Positions 14,910 to 23,400 of a stretch of DNA of 31,071 nucleotides are shown here, piece after piece. Positions within the stretch are counted from its first letter, which is position 1. Every line of letters starts with the position of its first letter. Source of the DNA: an uncultured Balneolaceae bacterium (GTDB lineage Bacteria; Bacteroidota; Rhodothermia; Balneolales; Balneolaceae); NCBI GenBank assembly GCA_937982515.1, contig CALJMB010000281.1:1-31071 (forward strand), read 5' to 3'. Made by a program: the position numbers and the translations under genes. The notes beneath the pieces are model-generated. The model made no database searches, had not been told where the DNA came from, and saw nothing but the letters and a program-made list of their open reading frames with translations.

Positions 14910-15401
14910 TTAAGATTCTACCGGTATCCATATCTCTATGTCTCCCTCGCCGGTTGCGGGGTTGAACTTTTCGCCATATCGCTCAAAAAAGAAGTTGGCG
15001 TCTTCGGGTTTGGCATAGCCGGAGCCGGGAATCCATTCCTTCCAGATGGCGTCGCAGGTCTGGCCTATCCGGGAAACATGCCCTTTATGTTCGAATACGG
15101 CATAGCTGAAAGACGGGAGCTGCTTCAGTACAAAACCCTCAGGCAGTGTTCCATTTTGGGATACTGCCACCCCGGATACATATTCTATGCCTATGCCGCC
15201 ATCCAGATCGTAACACAGTCCGTAGGCTACGTCGCCTTTCTGGCCGGGAATGTTACCCAGATGCTTCCCCAGCTCTTGCCATTGAGCGGATGGGTCCATC
15301 GGTTTGCCGAACAGATAATTCCGGCTCAGGCCCGCGACAACGATAGGCTCTGTATTTTCTACTATTCGTTTCAGATTAATATCAGAATGTTTCTGTGTCA
15401 T
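14910..15401 (-). CDS. GyrI-like / AraC effector-binding domain protein
   Basis: The 163-residue protein is a stand-alone small-molecule-binding domain of the GyrI/BmrR-C type without a DNA-binding part. Typical stretches are VAGLSRNYLFGKPMD, DVAYGLCYDLDGG, LPEGFVLKQLPSFSYAVFEH and IWKEWIPGSGY (written here in parts), ending GDIEIWIPVES. The family binds aromatic or cationic drugs and sometimes hydrolyses them. I set the start at 15401, the third residue of the longer frame, because AAGGAGG is at 15408-15414, six bases before this ATG but touching the ATG at 15407. It heads a two-gene unit with the SnoaL-like gene. Confidence 0.85.
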   Translation of the reverse strand: MTQKHSDINLKRIVENTEPIVVAGLSRNYLFGKPMDPSAQWQELGKHLGNIPGQKGDVAYGLCYDLDGGIGIEYVSGVAVSQNGTLPEGFVLKQLPSFSYAVFEHKGHVSRIGQTCDAIWKEWIPGSGYAKPEDANFFFERYGEKFNPATGEGDIEIWIPVES

Positions 15402-15407
15402 AATCAT

Positions 15408-15414
15408 CCTCCTT
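15408..15414 (-). promoter_or_regulatory. Strong ribosome-binding site AAGGAGG
   Basis: A full anti-16S match on the minus strand, 6 nt before the ATG at 15401. It decides that start over the ATG at 15407. It is the only complete Shine-Dalgarno I see in the window, where most genes have none. Confidence 0.7.
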
Positions 15415-15613
15415 ATTGAAGTTAAGATATGAATATGAGTGTAAGCTAAGAATGAAGTGTCCGGGAACCTTGCACCTTGAGGCGGGGCTGTTACGTTCTG
15501 CCGATAAAGCAGCCAAGCCCTTATGGCGTCATACCGCAGCCGATTAGCGGCTTGAGCGCTTGTTTTTTGTTGCGTTATTATGCCATTTTGGCATTAGCTT
15601 GACCCGTGTTAAT

Positions 15614-15648
15614 AAAAACGGCCCCCACAGCCTGCAGAGGCCGTTTTT
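15614..15648. terminator. Bidirectional intrinsic terminator
   Basis: AAAAACGGCC (15614-15623) and GGCCGTTTTT (15639-15648) form a 10-bp stem with a GC core and A/T runs on both sides, so it can work in both directions. On the minus strand it lies about 260 bp after the last gene of the DinB-to-DHFR operon and about 210 bp before the GyrI-like start, separating the two units. Confidence 0.72.
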
Positions 15649-15659
15649 AGCCCTTCAAA

Positions 15660-15772
15660 AAAACATGCGCATCTTTGCTCAAAAACGTGCGGACGTTTTC
15701 CCGGAAAGATGCCTATGTTTTGGAGAAAACATGCGGACGTTTTTCCGGAGACGTACGCAATGCTTTGAAAGA
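15660..15772. repeat. Degenerate 22-bp periodic array
   Basis: Beginning right after the terminator, units of the type AAAACATGCGGACGTTTTTC follow each other. GCG cores occur at 15667, 15689 and 15733, that is offsets of 22 and 44 bp. GCGGACGTTTT at 15689-15699 and 15733-15743 is identical. Intermediate half-units are more decayed (AAAGATGCCTATGTTTTGGAG). Both strands give arginine- and phenylalanine-rich open frames that I take as by-products of the repeat. Confidence 0.55.
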
Positions 15773-15909
15773 GGGTGTGTTCTGCCATTATGTCTGCCTG
15801 CCGGTGGCGGCAACTTCCAGGCTGTACGGAACCAATTCCATAAAGCCAGGACGCCAACAGCCCTGCCCCAAGTGGCGAGAGGTTGAAGCATTTCTTTGTT
15901 ATCTCGGAT

Positions 15910-16479
15910 TTATTCCGGCTCATACCTTAGCAAAACCATGCCCTTATCATAGCTCTTCGTTTCCAGCAGCTTCAGGTTATATAGGTCTGAACCGCGTGGG
16001 AAAAGCGGCTTGCCACTTCCCGTGGCGGCCGGACAAACCCGCAGCTGATACTCATCGATCCATCCTTCCTTCATGAGTGAGTGTGTAAGTGCCAGGCTAC
16101 CCCATATAACAATGTCCTTTCCCTTCTGCTGCCTGAGTTGAGCTAGTCTTTCAGATGGATTATCCGTTATCTCTGCTGCTTCCCATTCACCCCACGGTGC
16201 ACTTTTAAGGGTAGATGAGGCCACAACCTTGGAGAGTGAATTCAGCTTTTGGGCAAATTCACCTTCCTCTCCTGTTGCACCGGGCCAATATTGGGCAAAC
16301 ATGTTGTAAGTATTCGCACCTAAAACCATGGTATCGACGGTATCCAGGAAACGCAGGGCATCCTCCTGAAAACTTTTATCATTTTTGGACACATAATCCT
16401 GCTGGAATCTCATTCCACCATCGGTGTCTGCAGCGAAACCATCAATAGTGACGAATTGCTGAAGTATTACTTTTCTCAT
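15910..16479 (-). CDS. Dihydrofolate reductase family protein (RibD C-terminal domain type)
   Basis: This 189-residue protein begins RKVILQQFVTIDGFAADTDG, as in the YyaP/YwjB-like RibD_C proteins. It has DTMVLGANTYNMFAQYWP (about 49-66), and KDIVIWGSLALTHSLMKEGW followed by IDEYQLRVCPAATGSGKPLF near the end. These are the NADPH-fold elements shared by DHFR and riboflavin reductases. True DHFR function is unlikely, since such paralogs are of unknown substrate. It is the last gene of a minus-strand run of five genes, 14 bp after the alpha/beta hydrolase stop. Confidence 0.87.
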   Translation of the reverse strand: MRKVILQQFVTIDGFAADTDGGMRFQQDYVSKNDKSFQEDALRFLDTVDTMVLGANTYNMFAQYWPGATGEEGEFAQKLNSLSKVVASSTLKSAPWGEWEAAEITDNPSERLAQLRQQKGKDIVIWGSLALTHSLMKEGWIDEYQLRVCPAATGSGKPLFPRGSDLYNLKLLETKSYDKGMVLLRYEPE

Positions 16480-16493
16480 CTTAGTTACCCGTT

Positions 16494-17402
16494 TTACTTT
16501 ACTTGTTCATTTATGCTATCCTTGGCGTTATATCCGTCGAGAAAGGAGAGGGCCGTCCGTATCATTTCCGGGGCCATGAAGATATCATAGTGGGTGAGAT
16601 TGGGTAGAATGGCCAGTCGGTTCTGAGACATATATTCACGGTTCCATCCGGCATCTCTCAGGCCACCGCCGAGGAGCTGATAGAACCCGACTATATGTTC
16701 CAAGCGGTACATGTCGCTGTCGCCATAGATCAGCATAACCGGCATATTGAGCTTTTTCACATCCTGTGCCCAGTCGTAAGGTTTGCTCATCAGGTTACCC
16801 ATCTGTTCCAGCAGCTTCGGGAAATCCTCCGGGTTTGGTGCGATCTCGGCATAAGACTGATACATTGGAGTATCTTTCATAAACTCTGCTGCAGCTGCTC
16901 CGACCTGTGCCTGCTGTTGCAGTATTTCAGGGTAGAACCCGTCTCGTGCAAAGCTGCCCGAAACAAGCACCAGCTTGCGTACGCTCTCGGGATGCTGTAC
17001 GGCCAGCTGGAAGCCAGCGCCGCTGCCCATTGAGTAACCGAGCACATCGACCTGATTGTAGCCAAGCTCCTTCAGAATCACACCGATATCGTTACCCATA
17101 TCGATCAGGCTGATGTTGCGAGCTCCCAGTTCTGTACGTCCATGTCCGTGGAGGTCGATGCCAATCACCTGCCGGGATTCACTCAGCAGTGGAAGTACCG
17201 GGGTGAACATATCTATTGAACCGAGCCCGCCGTGCAGCAACAAAAGCGGCTCGCCCTCCCCGTGGATTTCATAGTAATAGTCGAGGCCGTTTACCGATAC
17301 GTAGCCCTGGTTCTTTTCTTCAGTCTGAGCAAGGCTGGCACCTGGTGCAATGATCCCTGAAAAGGCCAATACAGCAATTAGTAAAACATATATTGTTTTC
17401 AT
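16494..17402 (-). CDS. Exported alpha/beta hydrolase
   Basis: This 302-residue protein has a signal peptide (hydrophobic 3-19, probable cleavage after Ala25 in GASLAQ) and an alpha/beta-hydrolase core. LLLLHGGLG (53-61) forms the oxyanion region. The nucleophile elbow is GYSMGSG, with Ser124. Asp228 or Asp230 (YGDSD) is the acid, and His271 (LTHYD) completes the triad. Length and order are normal for the family of esterases, lactonases and haloperoxidase-like enzymes. The secretion signal is unlike its cytoplasmic operon neighbours, so its substrate is in the periplasm or outside. It lies 78 bp after the VOC gene. Confidence 0.88.
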   Translation of the reverse strand: MKTIYVLLIAVLAFSGIIAPGASLAQTEEKNQGYVSVNGLDYYYEIHGEGEPLLLLHGGLGSIDMFTPVLPLLSESRQVIGIDLHGHGRTELGARNISLIDMGNDIGVILKELGYNQVDVLGYSMGSGAGFQLAVQHPESVRKLVLVSGSFARDGFYPEILQQQAQVGAAAAEFMKDTPMYQSYAEIAPNPEDFPKLLEQMGNLMSKPYDWAQDVKKLNMPVMLIYGDSDMYRLEHIVGFYQLLGGGLRDAGWNREYMSQNRLAILPNLTHYDIFMAPEMIRTALSFLDGYNAKDSINEQVK

Positions 17403-17480
17403 GATTTTGTTTATGGTTAATGATTGTGTGAGACTTTTATTTGTTCATGGCCTTCCGTTTTGCCCCCCCGCTTGAACAAA

Positions 17481-17891
17481 TCACTGTTCAGTGTTAACCG
17501 CTTCCATATTCATCCACAGTATTTCCCAGATATGTCCGTCCGGATCGCTAAAGCTTCTGCTGTACATAAAGCCATAATCCTGGGGATCTCTGGTTGCCGT
17601 GCCGCCGTTTTTCAAGGCTTTATCCACCAATTCATTTACACTGTCTTTACTTTCGGCGCTAAGGGCAGTAAGTATCTGAGCCGTATTATGAGCGTCGGCA
17701 ATTTCTTTATCCGTGAATTCACTGAACTTTTTATGTGTCAGCAGCATCACATAAATCGTATCGGAGATTACCACGCAGGCTGCTGTTTCGTCAGTGAATT
17801 GCGGATTGATGGTATAACCCAACTGTTCATAAAATGCTTTGGATGTTTCGAGGTCCCTGACCGGAAGGTTTACAAAAATCATAGTAGACAT
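17481..17891 (-). CDS. VOC family protein (lactoylglutathione-lyase-like)
   Basis: This 136-residue VOC protein starts IFVNLPVRDLETSKAFYEQL and GYTINPQFTDE and ends with SFSDPDGHIWEILWMNM. This subtype often occurs in Bacteroidota and proteobacteria in stress gene groups. A second possible start is Met4 (17882). It is the third gene of the DinB-SRPBCC-VOC-hydrolase-DHFR-like series, 23 bp after the SRPBCC gene. Its enzymatic role is unknown. Confidence 0.87.
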   Translation of the reverse strand: MSTMIFVNLPVRDLETSKAFYEQLGYTINPQFTDETAACVVISDTIYVMLLTHKKFSEFTDKEIADAHNTAQILTALSAESKDSVNELVDKALKNGGTATRDPQDYGFMYSRSFSDPDGHIWEILWMNMEAVNTEQ

Positions 17892-17914
17892 GGCGGTTCA
17901 ATATAGGGTAAAGG

Positions 17915-18352
17915 TTATTTGTTGTTGATTTGTGTTTCTGCATACTTTTTAAAGCTATTCAAAATGGCCTGCCAGCCGTTCTGCTGCATTTCTCTGGAGT
18001 TTGTATCCTCAGGATCAAATATTTCAGTTACGCGGGTTGAGGGTCCATTTTGGGAGAAGTAGACTTCCACTCTTCTGCCGTCGCCCATGGTGTAGGCAAT
18101 ATGTTCATGCTCTTTTACCTCATTGTAGGTTCCGCCAAAATCAAAACCGAAGCTTCCGTCTTTAGCTTCCATTCGCGAAACAAACGTTCCGCCTGCCCGC
18201 AAATCGTTTTTCGCCCAAGGTGTATGCCAGTCGTCAGAAGCGTGATTCCATTTCGTGATGTGTTCAGGCATGTTCCAAAAATCCCATACCTTTTCCACAG
18301 GGGCTTCAATGATAGCCTCCACCGTTATTGTTGATCTGTTTTGTGTATTCAT
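17915..18352 (-). CDS. SRPBCC / AHSA1-like protein
   Basis: This 145-residue START/Bet v1-type protein opens with TITVEAIIEAPVEKVWDFW and PEHITKWN, the standard AHSA1 start. It continues with LRAGGTFVSRMEAKDGSFGF, and ends with a long helix containing NGWQAILNSFKKYAET. The fold holds a hydrophobic ligand pocket. It is cytoplasmic, with 41 bp to the DinB gene upstream and 23 bp to the VOC gene downstream, so it is part of the same operon. Confidence 0.88.
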   Translation of the reverse strand: MNTQNRSTITVEAIIEAPVEKVWDFWNMPEHITKWNHASDDWHTPWAKNDLRAGGTFVSRMEAKDGSFGFDFGGTYNEVKEHEHIAYTMGDGRRVEVYFSQNGPSTRVTEIFDPEDTNSREMQQNGWQAILNSFKKYAETQINNK

Positions 18353-18393
18353 AGTGATTACTCCTTTTATTTTTGTTTAAAGTTTTCAATTCA

Positions 18394-18882
18394 TCAATCA
18401 TAACTCAGGGGTTCCTTCCCGAATCCCCGGCGCAGCAATCCGATCTGCCCGATATGATAGGCCTGGTGGTGGTTGATAAAGGCCCACAGGTCGCCGGTTG
18501 TCTCGGCCACCTGATCGAAAGGGGCTGGGGGTGCAGCATCCAGCTCTTTAGGAGTCAGTTTTTTCAGCCCTGTTCTGATGGCTTGGTGCATGCCGTTCCA
18601 TTCGGCCTTGATCTTTTCGATGGAAGGGTAAGCGGTGTCGTCTTTGGCTTCCGACTGCCCCATTACGGCAAATAAGTCATTCCACTTTATCTCGGGATTG
18701 ATACCGGCTATTACTCCCAATCCATACTGCGAGTTCAGCAGATGCCCCGCCAGATATTTTACATGGTTAATATTTGTATCATCGTGGAGCCGCCGGTTTG
18801 TTTCAGCATCCGTAAATCCTGCCAGCACATTATTGTATAGGCGCTGGTGCAGGTCAAATTGAGTTAGCAGTAGTTTTTGCAA
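18394..18882 (-). CDS. DinB-family metal-dependent protein
   Basis: The 162-residue four-helix-bundle protein has the DinB histidine triad: His47 in YLAGHLLN, His139 in FINHHQ and His143 in AYHIGQIGLL. DinB and bacillithiol/mycothiol-transferase-like proteins use this site for Ni or Zn; several are thiol S-transferases in detoxification. The start codon appears to be TTG at 18882, with an AGG about 10 bases before it and no nearby ATG. It is the first gene of the minus-strand operon and faces the GlxA-like regulator, 291 bp away. Confidence 0.85.
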   Translation of the reverse strand: MQKLLLTQFDLHQRLYNNVLAGFTDAETNRRLHDDTNINHVKYLAGHLLNSQYGLGVIAGINPEIKWNDLFAVMGQSEAKDDTAYPSIEKIKAEWNGMHQAIRTGLKKLTPKELDAAPPAPFDQVAETTGDLWAFINHHQAYHIGQIGLLRRGFGKEPLSYD

Positions 18883-19173
18883 GGATCTGTACCTTTTGGT
18901 TCAATAGTGCTTATGTAATGATTCACAATTAAAAGAGAATTCAGAATTCTGAATCCAGAAGTACTTTATTTTGATTTCTGACTTCTGAGCCTGGAATTCC
19001 AAGCCTCTGTCTCAATCTCACAAAATAAAACCAGGTTTACCAAGTGCATACATGCCAACCCGGGGGGGATTTTATGACATAAAATTATTTATATTGGAAA
19101 AAAATGGTTCACGAAGTAGCATAGAAACACGATATATTGTGCCTCTGCGAGACCCCTTAATAACACTTAAGCC
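18883..19173. promoter_or_regulatory. Divergent control region between the DinB operon and the GlxA-like regulator
   Basis: The region holds a perfect 16-bp palindrome, ATTCAGAATTCTGAAT (18939-18954), of the same type as the hairpin at 5588-5614. It also has an imperfect 14-bp palindrome, CACGATATATTGTG (19128-19141), 33 bp before the regulator's ATG. The second is the better operator candidate. I could not place firm promoter boxes. Confidence 0.35.
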
Positions 19174-20142
19174 ATGAAAACCATATCAATACTTGTATAT
19201 GAGGATGTTGTTTTATCAGCCCTTTCAGGCCCGCTGGATATTCTGATAGCTACCAACCGGCTGCTGGTTGAATCGGGAAACCCGCCGGCTTTTCAGGTAG
19301 AGTTGGTTAGCGAGAAGCTAAAAAGTATTAAACTGCATCAGCCCGCCCAGTTTCTCTGTCATAAAGTTCTGGCCGAAGCCAGGCAAACCGATCTTGTAAT
19401 TGCCCCGGCATTTAACGGCAGTCCGGAGGTGGTTTTGGAAAAGAACCGGGCGTTGGTTGAGTGGATAAAAGAGATGCGTGAGGCCGGGGCAGAAGTAGCC
19501 AGCTTGTGTTACGGTAGCTATTTTCTGGGTGAGGCGGGACTGCTGGAGGGGAAGCCCTGTACTTCGCACTGGATGACGGTCGAGGATATGCAGCAAAAAT
19601 ACCCTGCTGCAAACGTATTGCCGGATATGGTGATTACAGATCAGGGAGGTATTTATACCAGCGGCGGCGCCTTTTCATCGTTGAATTTGATCCTGTATCT
19701 GGTTGAAAAATTTTGCGGCCGGGAAGTCGGAATTCAAATCAGCAAAATGTTCTCTATCGATATGGACCGAATCAGTCAAGCGCATTTTGCTGTATTCCAG
19801 GGTCAGCGTAAACACGAAGACGAAGAGATTTTAAAGGCGCAGGCCTTTATAGAGCAGAACTATCACAACGAAATTTCTGTAGAGCAAATAGCCGAACAAA
19901 TTCATATGAGCCGGCGAAACTTTATCAGACGTTTTAAAAAAGCCACACAGAATACCCCGCTGGAGTACATGCAAAGAGTAAAGGTTGAGGCAGCTAAAAA
20001 AGCGTTGGAAAGAAGTACAAAAAACATCAGCTCTCTGATGTATGATGTTGGATATAACGATGCCAAAACATTCCGCAATGTTTTTAAGCGCTTCACGGGG
20101 CTAACTCCACAAGAGTATCGCGGCAAGTACAGCAGGGGATGA
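19174..20142 (+). CDS. GlxA-family transcriptional regulator (DJ-1/PfpI domain plus AraC HTH)
   Basis: This 322-residue regulator has two domains. Residues about 1-190 form a DJ-1/PfpI-like class I amidotransferase fold, with VLSALSGPLDILIATNRLL at the start and VASLCYGSYFLGEAGLLEG carrying Cys112 at the usual nucleophile elbow. Residues about 215-320 form the AraC domain, with ISVEQIAEQIHMSRRNFIRR and DAKTFRNVFKRFTGLTPQEY. GlxA-type proteins are activators that respond to small metabolites. It faces the DinB operon across 291 bp, which makes that operon its most likely target. No other gene follows within its transcript. Confidence 0.9.
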   Translation: MKTISILVYEDVVLSALSGPLDILIATNRLLVESGNPPAFQVELVSEKLKSIKLHQPAQFLCHKVLAEARQTDLVIAPAFNGSPEVVLEKNRALVEWIKEMREAGAEVASLCYGSYFLGEAGLLEGKPCTSHWMTVEDMQQKYPAANVLPDMVITDQGGIYTSGGAFSSLNLILYLVEKFCGREVGIQISKMFSIDMDRISQAHFAVFQGQRKHEDEEILKAQAFIEQNYHNEISVEQIAEQIHMSRRNFIRRFKKATQNTPLEYMQRVKVEAAKKALERSTKNISSLMYDVGYNDAKTFRNVFKRFTGLTPQEYRGKYSRG

Positions 20143-20440
20143 GCCCGACTCTCCGTGCAATGAGCGTATGTATTAGGGAATCATGAAATGAGTTCCACAT
20201 AATTTCAATATTCTATAACATCTTTCCACCGGATAACTTAAGTATCTGTCTTCTCCATATTCCCTTCATGCCGGGCTCATACCATAGCTATAGCTGTCTG
20301 TGCTTCTTTCTGCACTGCTACTGTATGTGCAGAAGGAAACAGGAGAAGGCCGGTATCAGGTATGAGGTTGGGCAGGGAATAGTTCAGTGCCATGTTTTGC
20401 TCGTACTATGAGCTGCAGTAAATGAGGCACAGGTTTATTT
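20143..20440. other. Convergent intergenic gap with a hairpin
   Basis: Between the stops of the GlxA-like gene and the kinase, the only structure I see is a hairpin with arms TTCTTTCTGCA (20304-20314) and TGCAGAAGGAA (20328-20338). It has one G-U pair and a 13-nt loop. It has no U-tract, so it is only a weak terminator candidate. No gene is visible. Confidence 0.35.
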
Positions 20441-23400
20441 TCAGGAGGTATATGTCACCTCGGGATCCTGACTGACCGGCAGCTTGACAACAAACGTTGT
20501 ACCTTTTCCTTCAATAGAGGCGAAAGAGATGCTGCCTTCGTGGGCCTGGACGATTTTTTTGCAGATTGCCAGTCCCAAACCTGTGCCGCTCGATTTTGTG
20601 GAGAAGTTAGGCACGAATATCTTACTTTTGTCTTCCTCCCGGATTCCCTGTCCGTTATCTTCCACTTCCATAAAAACACTATTCCCTTTTCTGTAAGTCC
20701 GGAGTGTTATGGTTCCGCCCGCGGACATGGCTTCATAGGCATTTTTTACGAGGTTAATAATAACGCGCCGCAGCTCGTCAGCCACCCCTTTGACAATAAT
20801 GGAATGAGAGGGTAATTCCGTTCTGATTTCTACTTGTTTGTCGTGCCGATACAAGTCGGTAACAGAGTTTAAAATTTCATTCACAGGCACATCGGTAAAC
20901 TCTTCTTCAACGGGTTTTGAAAATTTTGAAAAATCGGAAGCGATGGAGTTTAATGACTGAATTTGTTCAATAATATTTTCGGTGATCTTTTTTATTCTTG
21001 GTTTAAGCTCTTTAGGATCGTACTGATCCGAAGCAAGCTGCCTTTCAAGATGCTGTATGCTTAGCTTCATGGGGGTAAGTGGATTTTTTATTTCATGGGC
21101 AACCTGCTGGGCCATCTCTTTCCAGGCAGATTCTCTTTCCGCTTTTGCCAGTTCAGTTTGCAATTCTTTCAGGCGGTATACCATTTCGTTGTAGGCCGAT
21201 GCCAGGCTGCCGATTTCATCCTGGCTGGTTACCGGGATGGTTGTATCGAGATTCCCCTGAGATATTTCATTCAGACCTTCCTGGATAAAATGCAACGGTC
21301 TGGTAAGTTGTTTTGAAATAAGCGCTGCACCTATTATGAAGAGTCCAAATACGAAAAAGTAGAGAATGATCAGATAACTGGTCGTCTCCAGAAGTTGCTG
21401 GTCGTATTTAGGCGAGTGTACAAAGGTGGGTATGGCCACTACGGCTACGGGCTCATTATCTCGTGAAAAAACAGAGCAGTAGCCAATCAGGAATTCCTGA
21501 TTGCCCAGTGTGATGTTGCTGATCGTTTCTCGTTGGTATCTTACATATAAATCCTGGTAAACGGTGAAAGGAAGTGAGCTTGGCAAGATGTGTTGCTGAT
21601 AGATCTGGGGCGTTGTGGATTCGCTGACCATTCGATGGTTATAGAACGAGGCATCTACACTGAGCTGTGTGGTGAGTGAATCCAGTAAGAATTTGGACGG
21701 AAGCGTGTAATTAGCCTGGAATTCTTCATTTCTTTTAATGGCCTGGGCAAGCCTGTCGAGCTTTTCAAATAGCTCCTGCCTTACAATATTTTTATTCTGA
21801 TCTTTGATAGCTATATGGGTTGCAACGACCAGAAGGGCTAAAAATACCAGAGTGGCAACTAAAAAATTGTCAGATATCCGATCCTGGAATCTATCATTTT
21901 TTCCCAATAGCGTGATGTTTTGAAATCGGGTTATGTTGGATAAAAGCTTAGATAGGATTCCGGCAAAAAGCATGATGAAGTTAAACCGGAAAAATGAGAA
22001 TAGAATGTTTCTGAAGTCGGGGGCAATGGTGCTTACTTTAATAACATACCCCTCTTCTATTTTAAGCAATATATTGCGGTAGGAACGTTCGGCGCCCTCG
22101 CTGCTATAGAAAACAAGGGTGTCTTGCCTCAGGGCTTCGTGTTCCGATTCGAGCAAGGTGTTGAAGGTAGGGAAATGTGTTGTAACGCCCTGATGATCTG
22201 AACCGATAAGGTTGCCATCTCTGTAACTCAGCAGCTGGAATGACTTGTTTACATCGTCGTAGGTGAGCGAAGCCATTACGGCCCGGATAGGTTTGTCGTA
22301 ATCCGGGCGTTCGTTGTAAACGGAGCATAAGATCCATGCAATAGGGTCATCGCTTGTTTCATTGAAAACGGGAATCCATCCTCTGTAAAATGTTTTATAC
22401 TTTCTCTGGGTTACGATCTCAGGATGTTGTACAATAGGCCGGTTGGTTGATTTGTCAATTTGCTCCACCCTTATTGCTGCCCTCAGATTGCGTAAATCAA
22501 AGATGGATACCCAGTCCGGCGAGTTCAGGTCGGTTGAATAATCGGCGACAGACTTGCCGGTAGCATTGATCAGATGAACATCGATGGAATACCCTTTTCT
22601 TGAGAGAGGACTTAATTCTTGTTCAATGGTTTGGGTAAGTCGTGTTTGTACAAAAGGAATCTGGCTGTTCAGGTCTTCGGCTTCGAGGCCTGCAAATTGA
22701 TTATTGAGTTCATTTAAAAGATTCGTCGTCAGCATTCTTGCGAAAGGATCCTCGCTGACGGTGTAAGAGCGGGCAATATCATAGAGGCTGTGATCCTGAC
22801 GTTCGAGATAGGCTCTGTATATGAGGGTGATGCCTGCCATGGCAATCAGAAAACTGCCGATGGCAATGGTTCGGAGCGTAGATACGTTATTAATCAGCCG
22901 GGGGCTGGTTTTATAAAGGTAAGCTATGCCAAACACGGCAGAGAAAATAGCGAGGGCCAGGAAGAAGGCCCAGTTCAGTATCATAGCCTCCGGGAGAAAG
23001 AGCTGCGCCAGGGTCAGCCCAAGTACAAAGCTGATGGTTACAATGACGGACATTAATTTGTGCTGGTCTTTTCCCGATCTGAGAATAAGGCGGTTAATAG
23101 CGGTAAGAGCCAGGCCTAATGAATAGATGGTAAGACCGAGGCCGAGAAAGAAAAGCAGCGTATCGGAAGGAGGCATCAACTGAAGCCCTAAAAGGGACAT
23201 CTGAGAGTGCACCGCAAAATTATAGCCCTTATAAATAATTAACAAAATTAACCCCGCGTTAATGAAACCAATCAGGCCTGCAATAAAAATTCTGAACGGG
23301 TACCACCGGGATCTAATGAAAACGGCTTGCCGATTGGCTTTTCTGTTCAAAGTAAAAGCCGCTAAAAAGGCAAATATACTGTCGGTAAGGTAGTTACAGA

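Noticed and set aside
15560..15886. 108-residue plus-strand ORF, and overlapping minus ORFs, rich in Arg and Phe
   Set aside because: Their sequence comes from the terminator and the 22-bp array. Several frames are open on both strands, typical for repeats.
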